A stretch of 64,000 bases of DNA from Corella eumyota (lineage: Eukaryota > Chordata > Ascidiacea > Phlebobranchia > Corellidae): assembly GCA_963082875.1 (NCBI GenBank), contig OY720098.1:14818001-14882000 (forward strand), given 5' to 3'. Positions 49,578-62,122 of the stretch are shown here, piece by piece (positions within the stretch are counted from its first letter, which is position 1; the number at the start of each line of letters is the position of its first letter). A model generated the notes under the pieces. It did not search any database. It had not been told where the DNA came from and saw nothing but the letters and a program-made list of their open reading frames with translations. Both the position numbers and the translations under genes were made by a program.

Positions 49578-52092
49578 TTTAAATTCATCAAGCAATAAAA
49601 ATTTTTTTATGCTAAATGCTATTTAATCTGCAATTAATTACAGAATTACAATAGCTATTGAATATATAAATATAACAAGGCTAACCACAAATATACCAGC
49701 GGATTTTTTCTATCTTTAGAATTGCATTTTTCCATTTCTACATCTTATGCTGCAAGATAATTTTCTAAAAAATTTTTAGGCTAAATCAAAACATATAATT
49801 TTTCTTTAATTTGCTGATACCTCAATCACTAATTGCTCCTCTGATTAACTGAAATGCTACCTCTCTTTACAGTTCGTTTAAATGCACGGTGGCTTTTTGT
49901 GGTAAGTCATGATTTAATTATTTTCTCCCCTTTGCCGGCCTTTGTCATTACCCGCATTATGTTAAACACAAATATACACAAACAAATCTACCACCATTCG
50001 CGTGGCTTTCTTATTACAAAAAATGCGATCCGTCGATTGATTAACCGGCGTACAAGTTGTAATGAGAAAATTTGTTATTTAAAGTGACGTACATGTGCCC
50101 GTTCGTTTAAAGGTTAGACTTGCTGTTTAAATGGCCACGCTGATTATAGCTTTGTATGTACATATTTACCCCTTGTCGTGTTTTATCTTGGAAAAAGTTT
50201 TTTGTCATTATAATAACTAATACTCGGTTGATACAACTCTGGATTTTCTCCCAGGAAATCTCGGCCCTTATAAAAACCGGAATAGGAAATGTTAAACTTT
50301 TTTCTCATTACTTTACCTTCAACATATCAATAAACGTTTCGCGTCGTTTAGTACAACGTTCAATACCTGATTTTCCATGTTATAAATAGATATTATTTGA
50401 ACAGGTGCAATTACGGAATATAAGTTTGACAAATTTTTTGCTTTGATGCATATTCAAATTTTTTTTTCTAATGCGGTCTACTGACAAAACCTTTTCTTTT
50501 TTTCTAAACTTATATGATAAAATTTATAGAACAATTTGTGACATTAACATATTCAAAGTACATATCATTATTTTTTATAATTTTAGTACTTAAAAATTAA
50601 ATCACCAAGCTAAATATATAAGAAGTCTTGTTAATTTTAAACTATGCACAGCTGACCAAGTAAATTGACCTCCGCTTAATTAAAATGCGTTAGGAAATAT
50701 AAGTTCTGCCAAATAAACAACGATTTTAATATTTACAAATGAAATGATGTTTGTCCTATGGACGCCTAGCTATTTGATGTTTTTTTTTCAGAGACGAAAT
50801 TTCAGGCGCTCCTTGCTATTGTTAAGGAAATAACTGTATTTGTTGTTTAACAAAAGCTTATTGTTACTCTAACACGGCACGGGACACCTTCTTAAACGAT
50901 GAATAGAAAATTGCGCTGCTTTCAAAATAGCACAATGCCAGGAATTTGATTCCAATTGACCTAACCCAAAAGAAGTTTATTCTGTTATAAATCATCATTT
51001 TATCCTTAAAATTAGTAGATCTATAGGTAACTATATTTTTACAGCTATTACATGTTATGAAAAATCACTAAATGCATTTTTATATTTTCTTTTCAAGCAA
51101 ATAAACAACATTTTACAATTTTCTGACTCATCAGATTACTCCTTATATGTGCTTTCAATAGATCGTTTAAATTACACAGCTCGTTGATATCACACCAGTA
51201 TATCACGTGACCAACCAACAAGCATCCAAGCGTGCAGAACAATTGACTGTTCAATAACAAATGAAGTGTGCAGTATTACTGGATTATGCGTTTGTAATCC
51301 AACTCCCTTGAAACTTACGCTTTCGGTTTATGAAAAGTTATTTACGGAAAAAATAACAGTTCGACTCTGTTTAAAATAATGCAGCACGAATTTGACCCAA
51401 AAGCAGTTGAAACGTAAAAACTCCAATTAATCGTAACACGTGACAAATAAACCTTTAGTAATTAATAGGCGATTTACGTGCTGCATTTCAATGGTTACAA
51501 TACGGTCACAATTTGCAAATAATATATGTCCGTAATCGTTAATACATTGTCCAATATGCCCCATTAATTATAGTTCTTTAAGCCAACAAAAATTAAAACA
51601 AAATAAAAAAACATGTTTTTTTAAAATTAAATAATATTTTAAAAGTTTGAACTGTAGTAAATATAGATTTTGTATTAAAAGAGTATTTCTTTAAACTTAA
51701 GTGAAAATCGCTGTTACTAGTTAAGCAGGTCTATAAAATGTATAATTAAACTGAGCGAAGCTAAGCAAAGTCTATTTAGGTAAATAAAAATTGTCCTTTT
51801 ATTGTCTTATGGTTTTCCAAAAGCACGTGACTTGACTTTGGTGAATGAGCAAAATGTGGATAAGCACGAGTATTGATTTTGCAGTAGAAACATCAAACAA
51901 AATGCCTTGTTGCGTTTCGACTGTATATCATATTACATGTATAAGAATTCTAGCTTTTTTAAAATCAGACTCGATGAAAAAGTAATTTAGACATTCGTGT
52001 GTTCAACTTTTGTTACCAATTAAATCGCAAACAGAAATTTATAAAAATAAAATTTTTTTTTTAACTGTTCCAGGCTTTTTATACCAAACTAT

Positions 52093-52305
52093 ATGGGGTG
52101 CTATGATGTGCTAGGTGTCCTTGTATTTTTATTAAACATTCTGGTCATGCAGGTTATGAGACAAAACATCAAAAACATCAAAAACACATTATTTGCCCCT
52201 AGCCCCAACGTTACAGGTAGCTTACAAACCGTAATTGCAAACACTTGCCCAACAAAAAACCTATGTTTAGATAAAAAACGAATTCTAAATGATTCTTATT
52301 GTTAA
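52093..52305 (+). CDS. candidate small secreted peptide, 70 residues
   Basis: Not a recognised family. The frame starts MGCYDVLGVLVFLLNILVM, a plausible signal peptide. It continues through two N-glycosylation sequons (NVT, NDS) to a C-terminal part with three cysteines, including a C-x5-C ring (CPTKNLC) followed by LDKKR, a possible convertase site. A pyrimidine-rich acceptor-like TTTTTAACTGTTCCAG ends 19 nt before the ATG, as an intron or trans-splice acceptor might. The frame is somewhat richer in G+C than its flanks. Against it: short, no polyadenylation signal close downstream, no homologue I can name. Confidence 0.28.
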   Translation: MGCYDVLGVLVFLLNILVMQVMRQNIKNIKNTLFAPSPNVTGSLQTVIANTCPTKNLCLDKKRILNDSYC

Positions 52306-54490
52306 CGACTTGTTACAATTTTAAAACTTTGTAAAATATTAACTATTTTATGGAAGCAAACCTTATGTTTTGTTATATTCAAAAAAAGCAAAAAAGTTAT
52401 AACTAATTATCCCTTTAATTCAATATGTCAAAAGTAATGTAGACCGTTAATTTGAGTCACAATCCTATTAAAAGCATGTTTGGTTTTGAGAAAGAATGAT
52501 AAGATTATGATCTGTGGAGAATTTACAGAAGCAACATAAAGGTGCAAAGTCTAACTTCGTGTACACAACGTAGTTATCGTACGCAAGATCCAGTCGTTTA
52601 TACCTTTGTTTATGAAATTTACGTCACTAAAAATGTTGCGATAAAATTATTTTTTTGGTTATAGTTGGTCTGTCTTTCGTTATCTGGTGATGGCGGCTGC
52701 ATCTTATTAATGATAATTTAAGTAACTTAAGTTTTGAAGTTTGTTTTGCAAAATTTTTAATTTCAAAAACATGCAATTCTCTGGGTCTGAGGTATAAGTG
52801 CAAATAGTTATAAGACACATTGCGTGTTTAAGCTTCGGCACGATCAAAATTTTTTTACGATAAAGCACGCGATCAGAAGCATTTCCGACAACAACAAAGT
52901 TTTGCGTAGTAGTTTTTGCCCAGCCTGCACGCGACGTACCGACGAAAATTTCGATTTTCACAAAAATCGCGTGACAGAGTTTGCTTCTCATTTTTAAAGA
53001 TGAAATCTTTAAAAATTTTCGGAGCTTGGATAAATATTCTAAAAACAGACTTGCAATGATTTATGTTATTTTGCCCGAAGTGACGAGTTTTAGCTTAATG
53101 ATCTCTAACCGCAATTACTTCTAAGACGTCATAAATGGAAATGTTAAATCGAATTTGGCAGGGTATGCGTGCGGCGATCTGTGATTTAGTTTAATTTCGA
53201 ACTACACAAATATACAAATAGCAAGGAACGGTTATGTATTTTGGGCATATATAAAAATTAAATATCACGACAAAAAATTTAATTCCATCTTTAACTATAT
53301 TATTGCGTGCAGTATTGCCAGTTAACGAATTTCTTATTGCGTGCTCGACTACTTAATCACATTGGTTTGCGTGTGAAGCAAAGGTAAACTCATTTACGCA
53401 TATATTTTCATAATAAATATTTTATGGTATCGTCGGAAAAGGAAAGAAAATGTTGGCAACTTTACACGATCACGACTTGGTATGAGATAAGACATTCAAA
53501 GAAACATATGACAAAATATCGATAACATTTTTTCAAAATTAAATAGCTGCGGATTTAAAGTTTATTAGGTTATGTACACAAAATAAGGTTTCCTGTAAAA
53601 TAATAAATTAATATAATTCCTTTGATTTTAAAACAAACCGTTAACGTAGCCAATATTTAAAAATTAGATTTCGATTTTAATTAAAAAATTATTAAGATAA
53701 AATTAAAAATAGAAATTAAAAGAAAGATTGAAAATGAGAAAGGCACTAAAAACACGTGAAGACGTTTCAAAAAAGTTTTTTTCTTTTGGTCCACCATTTT
53801 GCAATTTTTTCCCTTTTTTCCCACATACTGCCTTTAATTTTGGCAATTTTTCTCGTTTACTAAAAATACCCGCAAAAAACGTTTTTAGGGTCTTCTCAAT
53901 TTGCTTAAATTTTCTCTCTTTAGCGTCACCTTTAAATAATTGAATTAGTGCATGTAAGATATTTGTTTGTTTAAATTAAAAAAAACATTACGTCTGTGTA
54001 TCTTAATGAAAGACTAAGTTAAAGTAACTTAAATATTTGGTATTTCTATTCATACAAATAAAGGTATAACTTTGCTTTAATGATTTTATATGAATTGTTT
54101 AATACCAATTTACCTTAAATAAGCACCCTACAAAATTTAGAAAAATGATAATTAATATAACATCGTGATTCTTTACCTTTTGAAAAAGGCAACTTATTTT
54201 TTATTTGATATATAAAAAAAAAAAACGTTGATTGGCAACACTTATACAACATCAATATTTAATGTTCGAAATCGCTAATCAATTCTTTAAAGATAAGAAC
54301 TCAATTTTAATTTAAAACTTGTGCTTGAAAATGTAGTGCTTTTATTTGAAGTTCCTGGCAAATATCATTAGCTTACTATTTCAACATTTTGTGTTTATTA
54401 ATACTTGTCTTTTAGATATATTAAAATGCATACACACTTTAAAAATATAATGTATAAAGTGTAATCTATAGACCATATATCATATAACTG

Positions 54491-54496
54491 TTTATT
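54491..54496 (-). terminator. polyadenylation signal of the LRR-Ig gene
   Basis: AATAAA on the minus strand, 58 nt past the stop codon. Confidence 0.7.
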
Positions 54497-54553
54497 ACAA
54501 CCGTTCAAAAATTAAACTAAACGTGATTAAAGTAAGTAATACAATTAAAAGAT

Positions 54554-57500
54554 TTACATATTTAACAAAACCCAAGCAATGTTGAAGAAGGCATTGGCAA
54601 AATTTAGCCAAAATATTGCATTGTTGTACGAACAAACGCCTGTGTTTTTACCATGGTTATCTATTTCGCTAGTGCTTGATAAAATCAATGGAAACTGATT
54701 TCGTTTTGGTGAAGAAACTCCTGATAAACCATTACTGTTATTTATTTTTTGCTTTTTCCCACCAAAATCGTGCGTATTTATTCTATTACTTTCCAACTGG
54801 CTGCAAAGCTCAAGCGAAGTTGAAGAGTAGCAAAGTTTTAAAGAATCGTCAAAATTTACATCAGGAAATGATTTTCTTGTTTCAGATAACAATGGTTGAT
54901 TTGGTATAGGGCGATTAATATTATCCACTTCTGCAGCTATCTGAGATGCTTGAATGTCTCCAAGTTCTGTCTTTTTAATTTGATTAGATTTGTTTTCACC
55001 AGATTCAGTAATAATTATCGATCTTTCCGTTATTCCAAGTCGATTAGAAGCCCTGCATGTATATACCCCGTTTGCAAGTTGTGAGGACAAACCTATTAGT
55101 TCCAGTGACCCCTCCTCGTTAATTCGGAGATTTCTCTTAAACATTTTTTTGATATAAATATAAAATTTTGTGTAAAAAAATGAGTCACATTTTGACTTTT
55201 ACATATATAACAAATAATAATGGAAAAATACAAAATTTACCGTCCTAATTAAACATGCAAAACTTCAATAAATCTTGACTTATGATTTTTAAACAAGTAT
55301 CTAGTTTTAAGAAAAAAAATTTACCTCTGGATAATAAGTATAAGATTTACAAATTAAACATTCTTTGCTAGGATCTTTAATATTTTTGTATTCATCTGAA
55401 TTTGGCGGTGGGATGACCCATGTTAGTTTTGGTCTTGGGTAACCTGTTATCTTGCAAGCAACCGTTAAGGCGATATTTTCTTTGTACGATTTTACCACAC
55501 CGAATTGAGTAATATTGGGTGCCTGTTTAAATAATTACAGCAAAATTAAAACCTTTTTTAATTGTCAGGTAAAAAAAATTCAAATGACAATTTTTTTTTA
55601 TTAAATAAACAAATATTTTTGTTTGACTTACTTTGCATGGAAAGGGTTTCTTTAAATTTTTAAGGTCTGACGTCGCTGACCTAATATCAAAGGTTTGCAT
55701 GCTTGGGGGTTCAGCGCATACCGCTGGTATGCCGGCCTCGTGATTAAATCCAACTGAAGTTATCCATTTTAAATCACAATCACATATCCATGGGTTGTTA
55801 CCAAGACTAATATGCTCAATATCGTATTGATGCCCATTAAAAACGTCCGACTTAATAAAATACAAAAACAACATTTTTTTTACGTTTTAAATGTACTTTT
55901 AAATGTACTAAATTGATTAGAACAGTATCTAAATCTTTTAAAGCTTTGTTATTTTACATTTAGTGTCGAGAGGCGATTGCTTGAAATATCCAAAGTTCTT
56001 AGTGCTTGTAAGTCAAAAGATTTTGGTTCGATATTAAGTACATGTGTTCGTTTTAAATTCAACGTTTTCAAATTTTGAAGGCTCTTAAAAACAAAAAAGA
56101 ATAATATTTTAGAGTTTTAAATAAAAAAATACAAAAAATAAATAAAAAACTATTTTTTTACCACAAAGTCGTTTTCTTGTATTGTTGAAAAATGATTGCC
56201 TGATAAATCCAAGTCACGCAGACTCAGTCTTATACGCTGAAGCAATTTATCTGGCACTGAAGATAAATTGCAAGCTTGTAGTGAAAGAGTATTAAGCAAT
56301 GTAAGCCCAGTAAATAAAGATTGGGGTAAACCATTGTGTAATGGTAGATTCTCTAATCGGATTATTTGCAACCTTAACAAAATTTTTCGTTGGATTTATT
56401 CACTATATTTAATATTTAAGTTTCTCTTTAAAAAACTACATAAAAAGATCAGTTTATTGTTTATACATTATATTAACATTCAGGTTATTGCATACTTTTT
56501 TGTGTTTTTGAATAAGAAGTGTGGAATTTCATGGACGTTGCTAAACCGTTTAATTTCAATAACTTGCAAATTGGTGAGATCTTGTAGCAACTTATCTGGA
56601 AGTTCACTTTTCATATGGGATAACTGAATAAATAATCGCTGTTAAGGTGGACAAAGTGTTAATTTCTTTTAAAATGTTGTAATATTAGTAAAAAATTTAT
56701 GCATTAAAGCCCAGTGAATGTCCAATTTATGGACCTTAAGTCGTTAAATTAAAAAACTCTAATATTTGTGGTAAGCAGGAAAATATTTTTCCAAGTTGCG
56801 ATCATGTTACAAATAAATAATATAAATTTAAAACTGAATTGTACGTTAAGTATTTTCAGTTGAAATAACCCTGCAAAAGTATTAGGTGCTATACACATAA
56901 CAGGGTTGTTTAGAATATAAAGCTCTTTCAGATTTCGAAGTTTTTCGAAATTAAAAGGAGCCAGCACGATGAAGCGATTGTCAGACAAATCAAGAATTTC
57001 TAAATTCCGCAAATGTACAAAAGTATCTCTGGTCAAAAATCTAAAAAAAATTAAAGTTTCGTTTTTAAGTCATAAAAAAATAGTTTAAAGTCTTGTTACT
57101 AAGAAACAGCTATTACCTTATTTTATTTCTAGCTAGATTTAAAGATAATAATCGACCCATTCGCTGAAAAGCTAACGTTGAAATATCTTCCAATCTATTT
57201 TCACTTAAATCTACTTTTTCCAAAAAATAACAATTTCTAAAAGCCGTTGGCCCAAGTCTCTAAAATACAGATCATTTTAGTAAAAAATTTCAGTAGATTA
57301 AATCTTTTACAAACATTTTTTTTAATAAAAAATAAAAATAGTTTTAAAATCCAATAATTTATTTTAAATCATTTCTTCGTCCTATTGTAATTAAACGAAG
57401 CAATTAAATATTAATTACATCCTCTTGTTTAAATAAATATGTTCTAATGTATTATTAAAACAATAACACTAAGCCTAGGAAATGGAAACATTTTTTCCAT

Positions 57501-58780
57501 AATGAATCATTTAAATCGTTTTGTATCATATTGACTGAAAATTTGCATAAAACAATCCAAGTATTCCTATGGTTCTTTTAAAATATTTTTATCTACAATT
57601 AAATCAATCAGTTATTAAAACTAATTTAGTAGGGTAATTAGGTTTTAAGTTAATATTTATAACAGGTAACGTAAATAATACCATTTATGTCGATTTGTCA
57701 ACAAAGATTTACTTTTAAAATTTTTAACTTTTGGGGTTACGAAAATTATGTTAAATAATAAAAAAAATTATTGCTATTATTTTATTGCATATATAAGCTG
57801 TAAAGCATTTATAAAAATTGCTTAAACAGGTAAAAGCACCCTTCTTTTGCTTTAAACAAATAAATAACATTATTTGTTTGTGCGTTAAAGCAACTAATTC
57901 CCAGTTTTTTGATTACACATTACCATTCTACCAGGAGTTAGAATTATACCACTCGGCTTCACTACATGGGGCCCTTTGTTTAATTCACACTGCTCTTATG
58001 CATAAAGTAAGGCGCTTTAAACGGTATAAACTCCTGCTAAGCAAACACTTAATAAGCAGCGTAAAAAATCGTTCAATTATAATCTACAAAATCCCAAACT
58101 GCCATAGGCAACTCGAGATAGGGTCGGGGTAACTGACTAAGTGTTTAGGTCGTACAGTCAGTCGACTTTCCCATACCAACATAATTATACAATTTTAATT
58201 TAACACATGCACAATTTACCTGCAATGTTGAATGTTGAACGACCAAATATCGTGTATGTACTGGAATGCCAACCGGTAATTTTCTAGTTAAACTTCCAAG
58301 TCGATTGCAAATTACCGATCTTAAAAAGAAATATATTTTGTACAAAAATTAAATTTCGTTATAAATGATATATTTTTTAAGGATGGGATAAAAAAAAAGA
58401 CTTCTCTGGGATAATTCTGGAAGGGTAGTTTAAAATTTAGATTTTCTAATTACATGATGAGTTAAATTTTTAGCATTTTTAATGTTATAGAAAAATTTAA
58501 ACAGCATTTATTTCGAAAATCTAATTTAATATCTTCTTTACTTATACTTACCCAAAACATCTAAAATTTAAAAATAAAAGTGAAATAAAATTTTAGCTAA
58601 AAACAATAATACATTTTTGTAAAACAAAGTTGAACCATTTAGCAATTCGAAAACAATTATTACTTACTTGAGGGTCGAATTACATTTACAAGCCCCTTGT
58701 TTTTCTGGGCAGGCTCTTGTGGTAACAAATGCATTGACTGTGATGACGGATAAAAATAGCAACGTTATTAAGCCTGCCAT
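54554..58780 (-). CDS. LRR-Ig cell-surface protein, probably GPI-anchored
   Basis: Exons: 58677-58780, 58552-58560 (9 nt), 58220-58319, 57117-57259, 56845-57040, 56496-56623, 56162-56372, 55958-56083, 55632-55850, 55325-55522, 54554-55135. They join in frame to 671 residues. Order: signal peptide (MAGLITLLFLSVITVNAFV); Cys-rich LRR N-cap (CPEKQGACKC, VICNRLGSL); about eight to nine leucine-rich repeats (LEKVDLSENRLEDI, LEILDLSDNRF, LRDLDLSGNHFS, LRTLDISSNRLSTL); LRR C-cap NPWICDCDLKWI; one Ig domain (VACKITGYPRPKLTW to GVYTCRASN); a long polar stretch; then a hydrophobic end (AIFWLNFANAFFNIAWVLL) with no cytoplasmic tail, as in GPI signals. An in-frame ATG at 58822 would add 14 residues. This layout recalls ISLR/LINGO/LRRN-type adhesion proteins; I cannot assign an orthologue. 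Confidence 0.85.
57931..58180 (+). repeat. SINE in LRR-Ig intron
   Basis: Head is eroded (CCACTCGGCTTCACTACATG); the body is good from GGCGCTTTAAACGGTATAAA through CAACTCGAGATAGGGTCGGG to the TTAGGTCGTACAGTC end. First copy after a 28 kb SINE-free stretch. Confidence 0.8.
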
Positions 58781-59731
58781 TATGCTACACTGCCGAATGC
58801 TAGTCGATACATTATTATACATGGTTGCTTAGTATATCAATAATTCCTTGGGTTCTTTCTTTACTTTTACATCGGCAAGAAAATACTAAATATTAAATGA
58901 GATCGCTCAAGATTACATTTAAAGACAGGAAGGACTTTGTGTAGGAAAATAATTACCATTAAACGGTCTAGCTAAAACTACTGTTTTACATACTGTTACA
59001 CCCTAGCTTTTGTATTAACAAAACGTCTTACTTTTAATAAACTATTGTAAATCTGATTTAATGCCCTTATTGAAAATACTAAAGTTTAACTTTTATATTA
59101 AAACGCTTTACATTATATATTTTATGATAAAGTGCTTAACATTTTAAGACACTTTTGAACTAGAATACTTAGAATATCGCAGCATATTTTAGGGCGACGC
59201 CTGTGATAAAAAAACTAAAAAAGCGAATTGCGAAACTCCAAACGTTGGCATGAACTCAATTGTATGACTATTGCAAATCTAATTTCTCAATAATATGAAT
59301 AATCTTATTTGTAATTTTATTCTAAAATTTAAACTTAACTTTATTAAATTAGCTTACAAATTTTTGCTGTTTAAGATTCTTTTTTGATGCATTAATATTT
59401 AAACAAGAAATGTTTTTTTCTATGAATAATTATAATACTATAGATAGCATGATGTTTTTAATTTAAAATGTAGGCCAGTTGGCGTTCACATTTTTTCTTA
59501 TAAAATAACAAAAAAGTTGAATTTGACAACATATTAAAATCTTCTATTTTAATATGTTTTGAAAAATAATTGAGTTAGAATGATAAAAATATTTATTAGT
59601 GGTTTTGTTTATAAATTTTAGGAATAATTCAATATATGTAAAAGGTTATATTTAGTAAACAAAAAATTGTAAAATTTATTTTCTAGGCTAAGTTAAGTTA
59701 AAGTATGTTATCTGTAACACACCGTACTTAA
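58781..59731. other. gap upstream of LRR-Ig gene
   Basis: AT-rich; presumably the LRR-Ig promoter. No recognised repeat or gene. Confidence 0.5.
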
Positions 59732-61141
59732 AGAGATGGTTCGGTTGCGGAGTTTCTTTTTTAGTTATGTTGGAATTTTTCCAACTTGCACGAGGATATC
59801 AATATTTAAAAAATTGGTCAAGTAGTTTTTGAGATATCGGAATTTAAAAGTAAATGTTGTAAATAGGGAAAGTCCCAACGCTCGCGAGTCACGTGACGCA
59901 CGACGTCATCGTCGTAAGATCATATGCTGGCAGACATAAGAAAATAACCTTATTTTTATGCTGGCAGACATAGGAAAATGACCGTTTGTTGTACATTTTT
60001 TTTGCAGAAAACAAACTTAACATAAAAAGCAATATTTAGCGATAATATATCAGACATTTTTTACTTTTTAAGTATTTTTAATTGGGTAGGCCATATTTAA
60101 AAAATTTTAACAAATTATGGCTATGCTGTTAATTTTGAAAGTTTACCAGCCAAAAACGCTTACAAACTCTTTAAGAAACGAAAAGGTCAACTAAGTCTTA
60201 TTAAAGCAAAGTTTACCGTTAACACAGCCTTAGTTTTGTTTAAAATAAAATCACTTCATTGTTGTTAACTAATATATTGTCAAATTAGCGTATATAGCCT
60301 ATATAGACGATATATACTTTTATTTTGGTTATACTATAACAATTATTTAGGTTATATTTTTACAAGTGTAAAGCACAAACTAAGTTAAGAAAGGCAGCGA
60401 ACACTAATATTTGTTGCCAGGGGTACAAGTACCTACGTATATTGTACATTATATTAAAAATTGTTTGGAATTATTAATAAAAAAAATACATAAAATATGT
60501 TAACCAGAATATTTAGTTTATTGATGTATAATATACTTTATGTGTCTTAATCCATGTGACGTTTAGTAATTAGAACTATTTTTATATTATACCCAACAAA
60601 ATTGTCGAATATATTAAGTTTTAAGCAAAACTTACTGTTCTAACAGGTAAACTTTGCTTCAGTAACACTTAGTTGACCTGTCCGTTTCTTGTAAGTGTTT
60701 GTCAGCCAAGATTGGCCGTTTCTGGCTTGTAAATTTCCAAAATTAACAACATACCCTTAATTTGTTAGAATTTTTCAAATACAGCCTACCTAATTAAAAA
60801 TAATTTAAAAGTAAAAAATGTCTAATATAATATCGCTAAATATTGCTTTTTATGTTAAGTTTGTTTTTTGCAAAAAAAAATTAAAAAAAGGCACAACAAC
60901 GGCTCAGAGAGGGAAAATAAGGTTATTTTCCTATGTCTGCCAGCAAATGATCTTACGACGATGACGTCGTGCATCACGTGACTCGCGAGCGTAGGGATTT
61001 TCCCTATTTACAATATTTACCTTCAAATTCCGATATCTCAAAAGTACTTGACCAATTTTTAAAATAATCGTATCCTCGTGCAAGTTGGAAAAATTCCAAC
61101 ATAATTAAAAAAGAAACTCTGCGACCGAACCATTTCTTTAA
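59728..61141. mobile_element. 1.4 kb foldback DNA element with TTAA ends
   Basis: The element is 59732-61137 with TTAA at 59728-59731 and 61138-61141. Termini AGAGATGGTTCGGT and AGAAATGGTTCGGT (the latter read on the minus strand) start inverted arms that stay alignable for about 500 bp on each side. They pass through GCTCGCGAGTCACGTGA, GACGTCATCGTCGTAAGATC and AAAAAGCAATATTTAGCGAT. A loop of about 350 bp remains. There is no coding capacity. TTAA duplication is characteristic of the piggyBac superfamily, so a non-autonomous piggyBac-like foldback is the likeliest label; the ends do not start with the usual CCC. Confidence 0.8.
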
Positions 61142-61240
61142 GTTAAAGTGTAAATTAACAATTTTATATTTGCCTTTTTTAATAAAAAAACAAACTTTGC
61201 ATAAATGGATAGCTTTAATTTTTTTTTTTAGTATGTGCTT

Positions 61241-61474
61241 CTATTTAGGTTTTGTATTAATTGGTTATTTTATTTAGGTTTTGTATAAACTGGTTATTTC
61301 TATTTAGGTTTTGTATTAACTGGTTATTTCTATTTAGGTTTTGTATTAACTGGTCATTTCTATTTAGGTTTTGTATTAACTGGTTATTTCTATTTAGGTT
61401 TTGTATTAACTGGTTATTTCTATTTAGGTTTTGTATTAGCTGGTCATTTCTATTTAGGTTTTGTATTAGCTGGG
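61241..61474. repeat. 30-bp minisatellite, about eight units
   Basis: Units of CTATTTAGGTTTTGTATTAA + CTGGTTATTT repeat with exact 30-bp period and few changes. Because 30 is divisible by three, both strands stay open: minus reads (NQLIQNLNRN)n, plus reads (WLFLFRFCIN)n. No start context, splice site or neighbour supports translation. Confidence 0.95.
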
Positions 61475-62122
61475 TTACATAAAACATTAAATTGTGTATT
61501 TTTTACCTAAAAAGGAAATTTTGCTTCAAATGAACATGAAAAAACGTTTTTTATTTAAATAATTTTTATTTTATAAATTATACTCTATTGTAAATTGGTA
61601 TTTCAACGAAACATGGTTATTACATTTTATGTAGAAAAGCATATTGAGCACAATTCCAAACGTATCCTAAAATCTTTATTTAGATTTATTTTATGTGTGT
61701 TAACCCAAAAGAACTTACAAAAAGCTTTATTTATTTCAAAAATAGTCGAAAAAAACATTTTTTCGGTAGTAGAAAATTACCTTGACAAAGTATGATCTTA
61801 AGTAAGCATGCGATACAGTTTAAGCAAAAAAAAAGAAAAATGGGATTTTTTAATTTTATCTTAGTTAAGGTATTTCATAACTTGTATTAAGCATTTAAAT
61901 AGTTTGAATTTTTCTACACAAAATAATAAAAAACAGTGTGTAAAAACAAAATGTATTACAGAACCTAGCAAAATGTATTAATGTTATTACACTACCTTTT
62001 AAAACTAAGATAAAAAAAACTTTTCAACAATATATCTGCTAGCTCTTTACAAAAAAAGACTATTAAAAAATACATAGATAGCTGTTATTGTAAAGCACAA
62101 ATTTTTTTTGTCAAAAAATGCT
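61475..62122. other. 3' flank of the kelch gene
   Basis: AT-rich, no feature beyond the presumed kelch 3' UTR. Confidence 0.5.

Larger units (their letters stand above)
49578..54553. other. 5 kb gap, PDE9A 5' flank to LRR-Ig 3' flank
   Basis: Expected to contain the PDE9A promoter. It is AT-rich with GC-richer patches at 50.0-50.4, 51.1-51.5 and 52.8-53.0 kb. Apart from the small candidate peptide at 52093, I see no coding sequence and no repeat family. Confidence 0.55.

Noticed and set aside
53728-53943. 71-residue Phe-rich plus frame
   Set aside because: Low-complexity T-rich sequence with no splice signals, homologue or good start context.
54676-55084. Two plus-strand frames of 62 and 77 residues
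   Set aside because: Antisense shadows of the last LRR-Ig exon.
61257-61487. Repeat protein frames on both strands
   Set aside because: Explained by a 30-bp tandem repeat whose period is a multiple of three.
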